NCBI GenBank assembly: GCA_949316235.1 | Contig: OX438747.1 | Span: 29,392,618 to 29,456,617, forward strand | Origin: Oegoconia quadripuncta | Taxonomy: Eukaryota; Arthropoda; Insecta; Lepidoptera; Autostichidae | DNA: 64,000 nt | Reading direction: 5' to 3' | Shown here: positions 40,848 through 51,454 of the stretch, piece by piece | How the letters are laid out: the number at the start of each line of letters is the position of its first letter | Numbering within the stretch: the stretch's first letter is position 1 | Made by a program: the position numbers and the translations under genes | The notes under the pieces: generated by a model | The model's database searches: none | What the model was told of the DNA's origin: nothing | What the model saw: the letters and a program-made list of their open reading frames with translations, nothing else

Positions 40848-41687
40848 TGGACCTAATTCAGAGTGGCCGCTAATTATAATTAGCTTTAGTTGACAGCCGC
40901 TAAACACCTTTGCTATTCTGAAATGTCTGTCAAAATCAAATGGTAGGACTAAATTGAATATGACGTTTCTAATTTTAAACGGCTAACTCAACTTAGACTT
41001 AGCGGCTCAAAAGCTATTCTAGGATGGCCATTTTAGGATGAAATAAGAACTGTCATCGCTAATTTTAGTCGGGACCTCCAGACGTGCCACTTAAAATTAA
41101 ATTGTATGTAAATACGTCAATTTGAATATGGTTTGAATACTAGTTGTCAAAAATGGAACGTAGAGACAAAAAATGAAAAAATATTATTCTCTAACCGTGG
41201 TCATTCCTTTTGCGCTTGCTTAAATGTATCTGGAATGTGCTCCGCTGTCTTTTGTTTGTGTTCTATTGTGTTCTTGTGCCCGCTTATCATCAAATGATAG
41301 CACAGATAGCAGTAAATTGTCAAATGCCGCGAAAATTATGTAAAATGTGGAGAGAAAGTTGAAAATTACAAAAAATAAATATAATAAACGTGTGTAAGAT
41401 CTTAAAAAAGTAAGATTTAATCATAAAAAGTAATAAAATATGGAATTAATATCGATATCATTCATTCATTCGGTCACATGATTTTTAAAATGGTAACACA
41501 CATCCAATTCAACCTATCCAAAACTTAGCCCACCACAGACAACTTAGCCGGTGTTTAAAACCTTTCTTAATTTAGTTGGATGACCGTTTTGGAATAACAA
41601 ATGGTTTAGCTAAGATTAAAATCCGCGTAAAATTTAGGAATTAGTTTTAGTTTTAGCTTTAGACGATGGGCGCCAGAATTAGGTCCA
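40848..41687. mobile_element. MITE-7, 840-bp inverted-repeat element
   Basis: TGGACCTAATTCAGAGTGGC at the left, and GCGCCAGAATTAGGTCCA at the right whose complement begins TGGACCTAATTCTGGCGC. The interior is rich in TTAGC motifs. No transposase frame or other copy is seen in this window. Confidence 0.5.
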
Positions 41688-41879
41688 GTATTATGTTAAT
41701 TATGAAATGAATAAGGATACTCGCATATTTTTTGATCACTTTTCTGTGGTAAGTGATGCATTTTTACAACATAAATCAGCATTTGATACAACAATTCACG
41801 AATGAAGTCGGTGTGTGACTGAGCTATTCATAGTACTCTGTGTGACTGAGTTCCGGTTGGCTTTTTGGCGGGAACTCGG

Positions 41880-42170
41880 CGAGTGAAGTAGCATTTTTCT
41901 TTAAAGGTCTTAAAATTTGTGCATTCTAACTTTTGAAACTTAATAATGGCAGAATATTGTGCAGCAAACGTTAGTGTTGGTGTACAGGTGAAGGGAAGTG
42001 TAAATTAAAGTGCGTAACGGAGCTTTCGGGTTCCCACAAGAAGCCGCCAAAATCTTTTGTAAAGCATTCTGCCACTTTACTGAAGAATGACTTGACCGTG
42101 ACTAGACTCTGTATACGACGAATTACTTGTTTTGATTGAGACTGGCCTATAAACTGAAGAAATAAGATAA
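41880..42170 (+). repeat. Repeat E, copy 3
   Basis: CGGGAACTCGGCGAGTGAAG at the 5' side, ATG at 41946 opening MAEYCAANVSVGVQVKGSV, and a stop caused by an indel (GTGTAAATTAAAG). Then CCACAAGAAGCCGCCAAAAT and CCACTTTACTGAAGAATGAC. The 5' end agrees with 51830-51850. Confidence 0.65.
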
Positions 42171-44574
42171 ATAAAAATTTTCACTCGAAACTGGTAGTAA
42201 TGTCCCTCGACAATGAGGTTGACTGGTTGCCATCCTCAAAAATAAGAAGAAGAAGAGTTCCGGTTAGTTCCGTACTTCTTTTTTAATTTTGAATTAACGA
42301 CCCGGTCCATACGCAGATACGCAGTAATAGAAGTCTGTAACGGTGTCGTTCTTTTGAGCTGATACTCATTGGTGGGTTTGGGTTATTGGAGTTCAAATTC
42401 GAAATTTTAAACTGACTGACTGATGAACTGACGGATCCTTTTTTTTGGCACATTGATTTCCAGATATCAACTCAGTCTCACCGTTATTATAATCATTTTT
42501 TTTTTACATCTCAATAGTTATTTTTTTGTTTTAAGCCCCTTGCGATCCTCTGTACTATCAGTTTCATGCAATAAATAAGTTGGTGTGGTGATCAGTGATC
42601 TGTTTTGACCCTGGCCAGAGCCGTCCCGCCCCTTCTGTACATATACACCTCGTGACTCGACCCAGCTGGGCATAGGCGGGCTGGGAAGGTCACAAGTCTA
42701 TGCATATAGATACCTAATTCTACTCTATAAAATTTGGATCATTTTAAATAGACTGACATCCCAATAACTTATAAATTATGCTGACATCATTTATTTATGC
42801 GTATTTATTACACTATTACCCTATACATCGTCCATTTGCATTTCCAGCACCTAAATATTTTTTAAATCCTTGTTTTTATCCTCGTTGGTTTTATGTATTA
42901 CTTTGTTTATTATTTGTTATTACTAGCTTGTATGTTTCTTTTCGTTCTACTTGTGCCAGTTTATGCAAAATAAAAAATCTGTAGGTACGGATTTTTTTTG
43001 GATAATTAAATAAGAAAATAAACAAACGCCTCCGCATGCTCAGAGTCGCATATAGGCTACATCACTATGGTGATAAAACCATAAACCTAACGTATCTACG
43101 TAACTAGCTAGGTAGGTATAATTTTTAGAGATAATAAATTACGTCTCTTTGTCTGAGACATTAAGGCTTTATCTCGTCGGCCGTCATGTTTACGATAGAT
43201 AACCGAACGTCGAATATTACACTACACGTTATACCAATGGACTGTTTATTTATGGATATGACATATTAAAATTGACCTTGAATGCCATACAATTATCTAG
43301 TCTATCAAACGATCAAACTATTCTAGCAAGTGCAATACCAATTACATCCCAATTATAACCTACTGTCGCCATCTTTAGGCAAGTAGTAATTAGTCATCGT
43401 TGATAGGTACACAAGCTAGTTCCACTACTCGACAATAGAGGGCGATGCGAGTGTTTCTGCTGAAATTAATATTTAGTTATTTTGTTCTCTCTCTAACGTA
43501 TAGCGTCGTCTTTCTCTATTTGTCAGCATGACGTGTTCATTTCAACAGCTAACTATCGAGCCGAAGTCAGTCACAAAACGTATTAGATATCGTATGTTCT
43601 TGTTTATTGCGATAATTTGAATTAAAGAACTTTAATTATTGTGAAATATTGTAATTGTACAGTGAAAGATATTCTTGAACTGCAAATTGATCGCAACAGT
43701 GTATTGCCGAGACGATTTCATTCGGATTTCAGTGTATTCATGTGTGCAAAGTTCTTGTGTAACCAAAGAAACTGTGATTCGCTGTTTTTCCACTGCTTTT
43801 ACATCTTTTTTGTCGGATATCTTCCGTTATTGAAGGTAACGAAGCGAAACGTAACCATAGTACTGCAGCAGTTTATGTTATAAGTAGGCACTTACAAAAT
43901 AACAAATTATAAAATGAATCAACATAACCTTTACATTAGTACGTCAAACGTCCGGCCAAAAAAAAAATAAAAAATATATAATTTCCCTTTCTTTTCTTAA
44001 AAATGACACACTCCTTTGTCATACCTAAACTTTTTTATTAGGTTATATTTGAGGTGCCTTTTGTAGTAAAGAATTCAAACAAGCTAGGCCTTTTTATCTA
44101 ATCAGTTCTTATCAGTTTCTATTATTGAGTCTGATACAGATTATACAATTTCAGGTTAGGTACCTATAACATTTTTTTTAATTTTGGTCAAAAGGAATTC
44201 TAAACTTGCTACCTACATGAAGAAACATTTTAAACATGTATCTATTATCAAATTTTAAATCTTAGAAATTTAAAACTTTGACCCTTGGGTTTGACCTCAG
44301 TCTTAGGTAAGATTATCTTTTCATTCAATTACTTCCTATTTGTGTCAAGGAGATAGGAAGTTTATTTGTTATTATATCATAAAACAGATGGTAAAATTAC
44401 CCATTGAATGGAATGCCTAGGACCTTGGATACTACCAAAGAAAGAGTAAGGCAGCCAACTGCAAGACTTTCCCGATATTGTAGTTGTAATTCTGCATTGG
44501 AATCATTAATAAAATAGTCTCCAATCACTTTTGTGGGAGAATATGGAAATTCATAATTTCATTTTTATTACAAA
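42171..44574. other. Repeat-poor stretch, no gene recognised
   Basis: The longest region with few recognisable repeats. Frames at 42778-42984 and 43641-43883 have no domains. TCAGTCACA at 43567 resembles the arthropod initiator (TCAGT), but no TATA box or clear downstream element is visible. Host noncoding DNA or an unrecognised 5' exon is possible. Confidence 0.3.
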
Positions 44575-44650
44575 CCCATGTCTTCCTTTGGTTGTCGTAA
44601 AAGGCGACTAAGGGACTTTCCTACAAAAATCATAACAACCATCTGCCTAT
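44575..44650 (+). repeat. LINE 3' fragment (AAAGGCGACTAAGGGA motif)
   Basis: CCCATGTCTTCCTTTGGTTG, TCGTAAAAGGCGACTAAGGG. This motif is widespread in lepidopteran LINE 3' regions. A reversed relative is at 45200-45262. Confidence 0.5.
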
Positions 44651-45199
44651 GATATAATACCCAACTATACTTATACCTAAGGTATAAGATATGAGATTGG
44701 GATAGATTATTGTTGTTAATTGAATTGAGGGAAGCAAAATTCTTATCTACATGCCTACAACTAATGAAATACTTTAAAATATTCCGTTGTACCTTTTTAA
44801 CAGAACAATGACCCTAAACAGCGGCTTGTTTTTAAGTTGACCAGGCTATGGCACATATGGGCTGCAGCATTGCGGGCCAATTTGTGGCTATTTTTATGTG
44901 ATTGTTTTGTCCATGCTCCCAATAGTAGTTGGGACCAAACCGATCATGGGGTTTGGTGGAATTTGAAAGGTTAAATTCAGCATAATTAAATACACTAAGT
45001 CACAACCTTTGTCCCAAATCGGGTGGTAAGAGATATCCCAAACTAAAACGTTTGAGTGTTTGGAAGAACATTAAGAGATTAATGCTTGAAACACCATATG
45101 ATTCACCTTTGAAATATACAGAAATACACATGTGACTGGGGGTGAGCCCATCACCATTGAAACATGCAATACATTAGATGTTTTTGGTAGAAATCCCTT
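44651..45199. other. No gene recognised
   Basis: No supported feature; may be the interior of an element bounded by the two AAAGGCGACTAAGGGA-type motifs. Confidence 0.3.
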
Positions 45200-45262
45200 A
45201 GTCGCCTTCTATGACACCCACGGGAAGAGATGGGTTAGTTCTATTCTCTTTAAGTGCCAAAA
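45200..45262 (-). repeat. LINE 3' fragment, reversed
   Basis: ATCCCTTAGTCGCCTTCTAT and ACCCACGGGAAGAGATGGGT are the reverse of the motif at 44575. Confidence 0.55.
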
Positions 45263-45269
45263 CGACACA

Positions 45270-45450
45270 GCACAATAAAATACAATACAGTACAAATACT
45301 CTTTATTGCGCAAAATAATTTACAATAATTTTTGATGATAACAATAGAACACAATTAGACGGTCTTATCACTAAAAGCGATCTCTTCCAGACAACCCGCA
45401 GCTATGGGACATTTGTAGGTAGAAAAACAGGTAGGGTGCACGATACTACC
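45270..45450 (-). mobile_element. LINE 3' UTR (AGAGATCGCTTTTAG type)
   Basis: ATACAATACAGTACAAATAC, TCTTTATTGCGCAAAATAAT and AAAAGCGATCTCTTCCAGAC. The forward version is at 50940-51115. Confidence 0.65.
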
Positions 45451-46086
45451 AACTAAAGAAATAATTATAGATAAGTATGGATAAATATAATAATAAAATC
45501 ATATTAATAGACTTACTTAATAATATAAATATATATATAAATACTTAATATATAGTATAAAACACAATAGCTAGAAGCACTTACATAAAATGTCATTACT
45601 TTATGGTAATTAATTTTGCTGAGCTAGCATAATATTATGATGTGGTCACCTGTAGTTGTATAACCCTTAGTGCTTTTCTTTAAGAACTGCAGATTGAATA
45701 GGTTGCAAACCAATTTCATAATGGGTTTGCTTACTGGATACTATGGCAAGAGTAACCTGTAGAGCATGCAATAAAGGAGTGACCCTGGTGACTCTTGTTG
45801 TATCATAAGACTTGATAGTTGCAGCAAGCAAAAGCTGGAGTTACACACAAAAGATGATGATTGGCTTGAAATTAATTTGGACACAAGACATGTCCAACCC
45901 CATGTGAATTTTTATATATTTTTACATTATTTTATTCAGGCCAACTAACAGCTACAATAGTTATGTTTTATAATCTTATATGTAGACAATGGAGGTCATT
46001 GTGTAACCAACTCAGTTATCCACAACAATTTTATATATAAGTAACTGCAAAGACAGAAAATTAATCCGAACCTGTTAATTTAAAAC
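45451..46086. other. No gene recognised
   Basis: No supported feature. Confidence 0.35.
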
Positions 46087-46353
46087 TTAAGTATCACTAA
46101 TGTCCGACAGGACTTCCAAACACTGTTTCTTGTATTGGTTTTTAGACAAAAAGAATACATCCACATCCGTTAGATATTTATTATAGAAGTTAGTCAGTCG
46201 ACACAGGGGGGCACACTCCCCTGCATACGTTCTGCTTGTGTTAAATGCAAAGAAGCGATGTGGGTATAATTCCCTTATTCTTAGAGAACAACTAGGTACA
46301 TTGTAATTAATTTGATTCACCATTTGCATACAACCAATATTGTTATGCAGCAA
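46087..46353 (-). pseudogene. LINE C-terminal fragment
   Basis: 88 codons with VNQINYNVPSCSLRIRELYP, FNTSRTYAGECAPLCRLTNF and DVDVFFLSKNQYKKQ. The pattern (N..P....R....F....RT......P..R....YN) is typical of the last ~90 residues of Jockey/CR1-like polymerases. The rest of the element is absent. Confidence 0.6.
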
Positions 46354-46968
46354 ATTATATAAAAACGTGCATGCAAAAATGTGAACCCCTGGATGTATTC
46401 TGCATTATTTGTGTCATGCATTGCGAAAGAAACCATGAATATCTAAATGTATGTCCTGACAACACCGCCTATGGCTTGATTTGCCTTGCATGACATAATT
46501 AATCTAGTCTAGTGTCCTATGAAACATGAGGTTGAGGATTACCTACTTAACCAATGCTTGTGCCACTGCACAATACCACAATACCAACAAAAAATACCAC
46601 AAACTATGGGTTTTTTGTTCTGATTAAGATTTAGGGACTGTTATACAAAGAGTATACGCCTGTCCCATTGTACTTCTTACTGAATTGGTCTATTTAAAAT
46701 GTATGCCTGGAATCCGCAGAGACTGCCCGATGAATGATTATAATTGATATCCCGTCGTGTCGTGGATAAATTGTCGTATCGAAAAATACAAGGCCCATAT
46801 AGTTCTTCAAAACAACGAAGTTGTGAAAAGGAGCAGCGCGGACGACGGACTTTTTCTCGGTAGGATAAATAAATCCACATGTGATAATTTTGCCCCAGTG
46901 GATGGAATGTATAGTATTCTATGCAATGACACACTTGAAGAACAAAAAAGTGCGGCCGACAACAGTTT
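46354..46968. other. No gene recognised
   Basis: A 72-codon frame at 46757-46975 stops just before the LINE-f target site and matches nothing known to me. Confidence 0.3.
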
Positions 46969-47398
46969 AATGTGAAAAGTTTTTTTTTTATATGAGAGGG
47001 CGGCAAACGAGCATGCGGGTCACCTGATGGAAAGCAATCACCGCCGCCCATGGACACCCGCAACACCAAAAGGGTCACAGATGCGTTACCGGCCTTTGAG
47101 GAAGGTGTAGGCTCGTTTCTTGAAGGTTCCAATGTCGTACTTGTTCGGGAATACCGCTGCCGGAAGTCCGTTCCACAAGGTGGTCGTCCGTGGTAAGAAG
47201 TTTCTTGAGAAAGGTACAGTGGTAGACTTCCACTCATCCAGGTGATGTGGATGGAAATTTAATTTTCGGCGAGAAGTGTATCGGTTAAATTGAGCAGCCG
47301 GTATTAGCTCGAACAGTTCTTCAGAACACTCCCCATGAAATATGCGATAGAGAATGCAGAGGGACGCGACGTCTCTTCGCAACGCCAATGTGAAAAGT
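46969..47398 (-). mobile_element. LINE-f copy with 12-bp target-site duplication
   Basis: AATGTGAAAAGT at 46969-46980 recurs at 47387-47398. The 406-bp insert starts with a T run (reversed poly(A)). The reverse strand encodes 100 codons including [40 protein letters not shown] and [18 protein letters not shown] plus stop, a well-known LINE C-terminus. 5'-truncated; frame intact within the fragment, so fairly young. Confidence 0.93.
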
Positions 47399-47511
47399 CA
47401 CAAAGACATCTAAATAACTACATTGTTTTTGAGAAACTATTTATGGGTATTTGTATATTTCGATTGGCTCTATTTGTGCACAAATTTTTGGGATATACAT
47501 TATTGGTAAAG

Positions 47512-47605
47512 CAGTCTGCGTATGAGAATGAGGATTCCATCAACATGTGACGCCAGAATGCTCACTTAAAATATTGAATAACTGTTAAACTACAGTCTCA
47601 CTATA
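47512..47605 (+). repeat. Repeat R, copy 2
   Basis: CTGCGTATGAGAATGAGGAT, GCCAGAATGCTCACTTAAAA, AAACTACAGT, as at 29167. Confidence 0.5.
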
Positions 47606-48093
47606 TTTTCCTTTGGGCACCAATTCAGCACAGTTTTTTGACATTATCAAATAACCTGAATTCTCATGTGTGAATTCTAAAATCACGCATGTAATCTACA
47701 TACACGTATATGCGAAAACATTACCCTCCTTCCATGTCAGTCGGGTACAAAGCAGGGCCCAATTTTCTATAACTATATCATTTTAGAATGCCTCTTTGCA
47801 GTTGCAGTGAGAGTGGGCTATTTCAGTACGCCATGTGTTGGCATGCTCATGCTACATTGAAAAGTCTAAATATACAAATGAATGCAGTTAATACCCCAGT
47901 TTTTAGTTCTTTTTTATAGATTTTAATAAAATTATATTTATGTTTTGTGACTGAATCTGAATGTGTGGTCATTGACATTTGACTTTACTGACTGTCACAT
48001 GCCCAAATTTATGATTAAATATAAAACTAATTTTATGCTGAAGCTTAAGAGGGCTTGTTTCCTCCAGTGGCGCCCACATAGGATAAATGAAGA
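47606..48093. other. No gene recognised
   Basis: GAAAACATTACCCTCCTTCC near 47722 resembles the edge of repeat K. Otherwise nothing is supported. Confidence 0.35.
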
Positions 48094-48381
48094 TTTTTTA
48101 AATACAGAATAAATCTATGACCTGCTCTAGAGAGGCCTAAAAGTTAATCCCAATTATAATCCTAATGTTATAAATGCGAAAGCATGTCTGTATGTTTGTT
48201 ACCTCTTCACGCCTAAACTTCTGGCAGATTTAGATAAGATGGTGGTAGCTAACTAGGCGGACATTTAAAATGGCCTACCACCAACCAAACCGAGTACTTA
48301 AACATGTACCCCGCTGGGGATCGAACCCGCGACCTCCGAATCGTAAACCCAATGTTGTTTACATTGAGCCACGGAGACGGT
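48094..48381 (-). mobile_element. Chimeric SINE, copy 2
   Basis: Same structure as 26931-27206: reversed SINE-A head at the right (GAGCCACGGAGACGG), a junction at CTTCTGGCAGATTTAGATAA, and the foreign tail CACGCCTAAAC, GTTATAAATGCGAAAGCATG, ending in a T run at the left. The tail is ~12 bp longer than in copy 1. Both copies share GCGGACATTTAAAATGGCCT, unlike ordinary SINE-A (TGCCCT). Confidence 0.78.
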
Positions 48382-48830
48382 TAAAAGCCAAACCGCCAAA
48401 AAGCCAATTATGATTGATTAGCCATTTGATAACTGTCTGGCTGTTTAGGCATATTTGCTTGAGCTCTTTAGTAGAGGGCGCTGGTGTCGCGGCGTCTGTT
48501 TTAAACGATTGTCAACGTTGCAAAATATTGACAGAGTCTTTTAACCATTGGCTTGAAAAAACTTCCCGCGGAAAGTTTGAGGGAGGCGATGCTGCTTGGG
48601 AAGAATCAAAATGAATATACGGACTATGAAACATTGCTCCAGTCCCGTCCGACTCGCACTTGGCCGGTATTTTTAACACATACATAGTTTGAAGTTTTCA
48701 AGTATCTTTACGTCTGACGTCCATAGTCCATTTCCTAATAGTAGTAGAATGACGTCACCTCTGACGTCACGTTTACATGTTATTTGGAAGTGAGGTAAGG
48801 AAAAAATCTAATTACCTACTACATTTGTAC
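48382..48830. other. No gene recognised
   Basis: A 66-codon frame at 48414-48614 has no recognised domain. Confidence 0.35.
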
Positions 48831-49310
48831 AGACGACTCTGACCACTATGACAAATGGTCGCGGGTTCGAATCCCGCTAGGGGCATATGTTTGTGTGATG
48901 AATATTCATCACACATCACATGTCCATATGGACATGTGTACCCGAGTTATGGATGTTTGTTTTCATTTATAATAAGAATTTATTTACAAAAAAAAACTAT
49001 TTATGTAGTATATCAACCATCTGGTATCCACAACACAACCCTATAGTTGCTTACTGTGGAACTAGATGGCGCTGTGTGTATGTCTAAGGATATTTTTTTA
49101 TTTTGTATTATTGATTTGTTTGTCCTTGTTTTTTATCATTCGCTGCGTTTAGTGTGAGGAAGACAGAACATCAAACCATTGATTATAAATACCGACTGAT
49201 TGGTGTAGTGCGCTACCGACTGTTTCGGGTTCGGATCCCGCGAGGGGATATTTTTGTGATGAATACGAACTACTATTCCCGAGTAATGGATGTTTATATA
49301 AATATTTGAC
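48831..49310 (+). mobile_element. Composite SINE-B + spacer + SINE-C unit, copy 2
   Basis: SINE-B with a shortened 5' end (GACGACTCTGACCACTATGA) and B box near 48862; 3' end with GATGGCGCTGTGTGTATGTC and GGATATTTTTTTATTTTGTA. The spacer (CATTCGCTGCGTTTAGTGTG) is shared with 20405-20870, and so is the shortened SINE-C head (GTAGTGCGCTACCGACTG, then GGGTTCGGATCCCGC). Orientation is opposite to copy 1. Confidence 0.8.
48893..48938. repeat. Two adjacent perfect 22-bp palindromes
   Basis: 48893-48914 is the palindrome GTGTGATGAAT plus its complement. 48917-48938 is CACATGTCCAT plus its complement. They are separated by AT. Ordinary SINE-B has only one half of each, as GTGTGATGAATACGGACATG. The extra ~24 bp is made of inverted copies of the flanks. 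Confidence 0.95.
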
Positions 49311-49512
49311 AGAGGAAAATAATTACAACATTGTACTACTATATAAAACGTGCTTTGGCAAGTTATTATTCCATAATTTCTATGACCGTCAAGAAAAAAT
49401 TACGTATTAACTATGGTTAGTACAGTTTATCTTCTAGAAGGAAACACATACAGAATGAGAGCATGCTTTATAGTATACAATGTGTTGACTTCACCCCAAT
49501 TGACTTGATCTG

Positions 49513-49738
49513 ACGACCGATTGGTGTAGTGGATAGTGGCCCTGTCAGCGAAACCAACGGTTGCGGGTTCGAATCCCGCACGGGTAAATGTTTGTATGAT
49601 GAATACGAACATTTATTCCCGAGTCATGGATGTTTATATAAATATTTATGTATCTAGTTTCCATAGTACAAGCTTGTAAATAAATATTTCAGACGCTTAC
49701 ACCAATAGGTGTAGGTAAGTGTCTGAAATATTTATTAT
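49513..49738 (+). mobile_element. SINE-C copy with palindromic 3' end
   Basis: GACGACCGATTGGTGTAGTG head, GCGGGTTCGAATCCCGCACG B box near 49562. After CATAGTACAAGCTTG the normal tail is replaced by AAATAAATATTTCAGACGCT (an inverted copy of the SINE-C terminus), then a direct GTAAGTGTCTGAAATATTTA. The arms pair imperfectly over about 25 bp at 49680-49733. Confidence 0.85.
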
Positions 49739-49744
49739 TATTTT

Positions 49745-49966
49745 AGTACTAGCTTACCGCCCGCGGCTTTGCCTGCGTAATAACTTTGTCGAGAAATTTG
49801 TTTATCCCGCGGGAACTACTCGCTTTATCGGGATAAAAAGTATCCTATGTTTTAATCCAGGGTATATTGTACCTGTATACCAAATTTCATCCAAATCCGA
49901 TCTCCCGTTTCGCCGTGATTGAGCAAGAAACAAACATCCAAACTTGCGCATTTGTAATTTAGTTAG
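49745..49966 (+). mobile_element. RTE/SINE-type terminal repeat, best copy
   Basis: TACTAGCTTACCGCCCGCGG, TTATCCCGCGGGAACTACTC, GGATAAAAAGTATCCTATGT, AATCCAGGGTATATTGTACC, AAATTTCATCCAAATCCGAT and AACTTGCGCATTTGTAATTT. A very widespread lepidopteran retroposon type; exact clade not assigned. Confidence 0.7.
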
Positions 49967-50027
49967 ATGTATGTCTATCTGTTACACATAGTGCAATAAA
50001 AATCAAAATTTCCGCTACTTTTAGTAT

Positions 50028-50150
50028 ACAAATACAAATATAAATACAAATAGTTTATTTGCCAGAACACAGTAAAAGAGATATTAGGTATAGTTCGTCC
50101 ACAATGAGTTCAACCTGCATGCAGGTGTGCAAATGGTTTCTTGTCAGTTA
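50028..50150 (-). mobile_element. LINE 3' end with reversed TTTGTA tail
   Basis: ATACAAATACAAATATAAAT, then ACAAATAGTTTATTTGCCAG. The forward version of this tail type is at about 11600. Confidence 0.5.
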
Positions 50151-50440
50151 CTTTCATTAGATAATTGGTATGCGATTGCCGATTTACATCTTAACTAGCA
50201 AAATACATAATAATGTACCTAAAGTTGTTGCAAATGTAGAACCACAAAGATGTACGGGTGACGAAAGTTCATTCTTGCATTGTGTATTCGATTAAAGTTG
50301 TTCCGTTCAATTACTAATGTAACAGATACTTTTCAACAATTCGTATTATCACTTAATATCATCTAATTATTTTTTAAATTCTAAATATTCCTTAACACTA
50401 TAGAAACAATTTGACGTAGAATAGTAATTTTTGGTGTGCC
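50151..50440. other. No gene recognised
   Basis: No supported feature. Confidence 0.35.
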
Positions 50441-50485
50441 AAGATCGTAGCAAGTGGAAGGCTACGGGAAACAGACGTGACTTTA
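50441..50485 (+). repeat. LINE-d terminal fragment
   Basis: AAGATCGTAGCAAGTGGAAG and GCTACGGGAAACAGACGTGA match the end of LINE-d (compare 24835-24890) with an internal gap. Confidence 0.5.
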
Positions 50486-50507
50486 TAATAAATAATAATA
50501 ATAAATA

Positions 50508-50757
50508 AATATCTTTTCACAAACACAGAGCGCCATCTAGGTCCACAGTAAGCATCTAGGCTTGTGTTATGGATACCAGATGGTTGATAAACTACACAAA
50601 TATTTTTTTTTTGTAAATAAATACATATATAAATAAAAAATATCCATAACTCGGGAAGACATGTCTGTATTCATCATACAAACATATGTTTAGCGGGATT
50701 CGAACCCGAGACCATTTGGTATAGTAGCAGAGTTTCTAACCAGTACACCAAACATTT
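50508..50757 (-). mobile_element. SINE-B copy
   Basis: GCGCCATCTAGGTCCACAGT at the 3' side, AGCGGGATTCGAACCCGAGA (B box) near 50694, and TAACCAGTACACCAAACA at the head. Confidence 0.85.
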
Positions 50758-50939
50758 ATGTATGTATGTATAGTAATTTTTAATCACAGACTCAAAAAGA
50801 GCGGATAGTATTAGTAGTTTGCAGGCTCTGTGGCAATATTATATGTATTATTATTATTAATTTTTTAATATATATTATGTATGTATGTTTGTATGTATTC
50901 AATTAACGTATGTATTTATTTAGGTGATTTATTTATTTT

Positions 50940-51115
50940 ATTAAAATTAGTTTACCGTGCACGCTACCTACATGTCATGTGCATAATGCTTCTTAACCCA
51001 AAGGTTTCCTGGAAGAGATCGCTTTTAGTGAAAAGGCCGCCAAATTGTACTATTCCCTTTTTCTTATTTTTTTGTATGCTTCTTATTGTTGTACAATAAA
51101 GAATATTTTGTTTGT
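50940..51115 (+). mobile_element. LINE 3' UTR (AGAGATCGCTTTTAG type)
   Basis: GGTTTCCTGGAAGAGATCGC, TTTTAGTGAAAAGGCCGCCA, GTACAATAAAGAATATTTTG and a TTTG-repeat tail. Reverse relatives: 45270-45450 and, more loosely, 59390-59540. Confidence 0.65.
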
Positions 51116-51454
51116 TTGTTTATGCCATATGACGGCCTAAACCGAACACTAAACACGTGCGCCTCTGTTGTTTACGTCGAGACACAGAGGCCGGCGGATA
51201 TGCATTCATCATCAGCAGTCTTACACGTCTGCACTGTTAGCGCACAGCCTCATCTCACAGGGAGATGGTTTTTCCATATTTTATATACCTGAAATGCGGT
51301 GCGGTTTCCGCACTCAAATATAATGGAACCAACCTGTCTCTTCATCTATACTTTTTGCACGTTTCAACGGCGATGGGCTCACGGGTGCATTTCTGTATAT
51401 TTCTTGGCGAACCGTGGATGTTTAAATGAGATTAAAAAAAAATTTTTTTTTTAG
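51116..51454. other. No gene recognised
   Basis: CGATGGGCTCACGGGTGCAT at 51370 recalls AGGTGGGCTCACCC-type LINE sequence (compare GGGTGAGCCCATCACC near 45142), but nothing firm is supported. Confidence 0.3.

Noticed and set aside
43641..43883. 80-codon frame in the repeat-poor region
   Set aside because: No homology recognised, low-complexity C-terminus; kept only as part of the repeat-poor interval.
46677..47237. 186-codon reverse open frame
   Set aside because: It overlaps LINE-f on the wrong frame and crosses the LINE boundary; the real LINE frame is 47388-47086.
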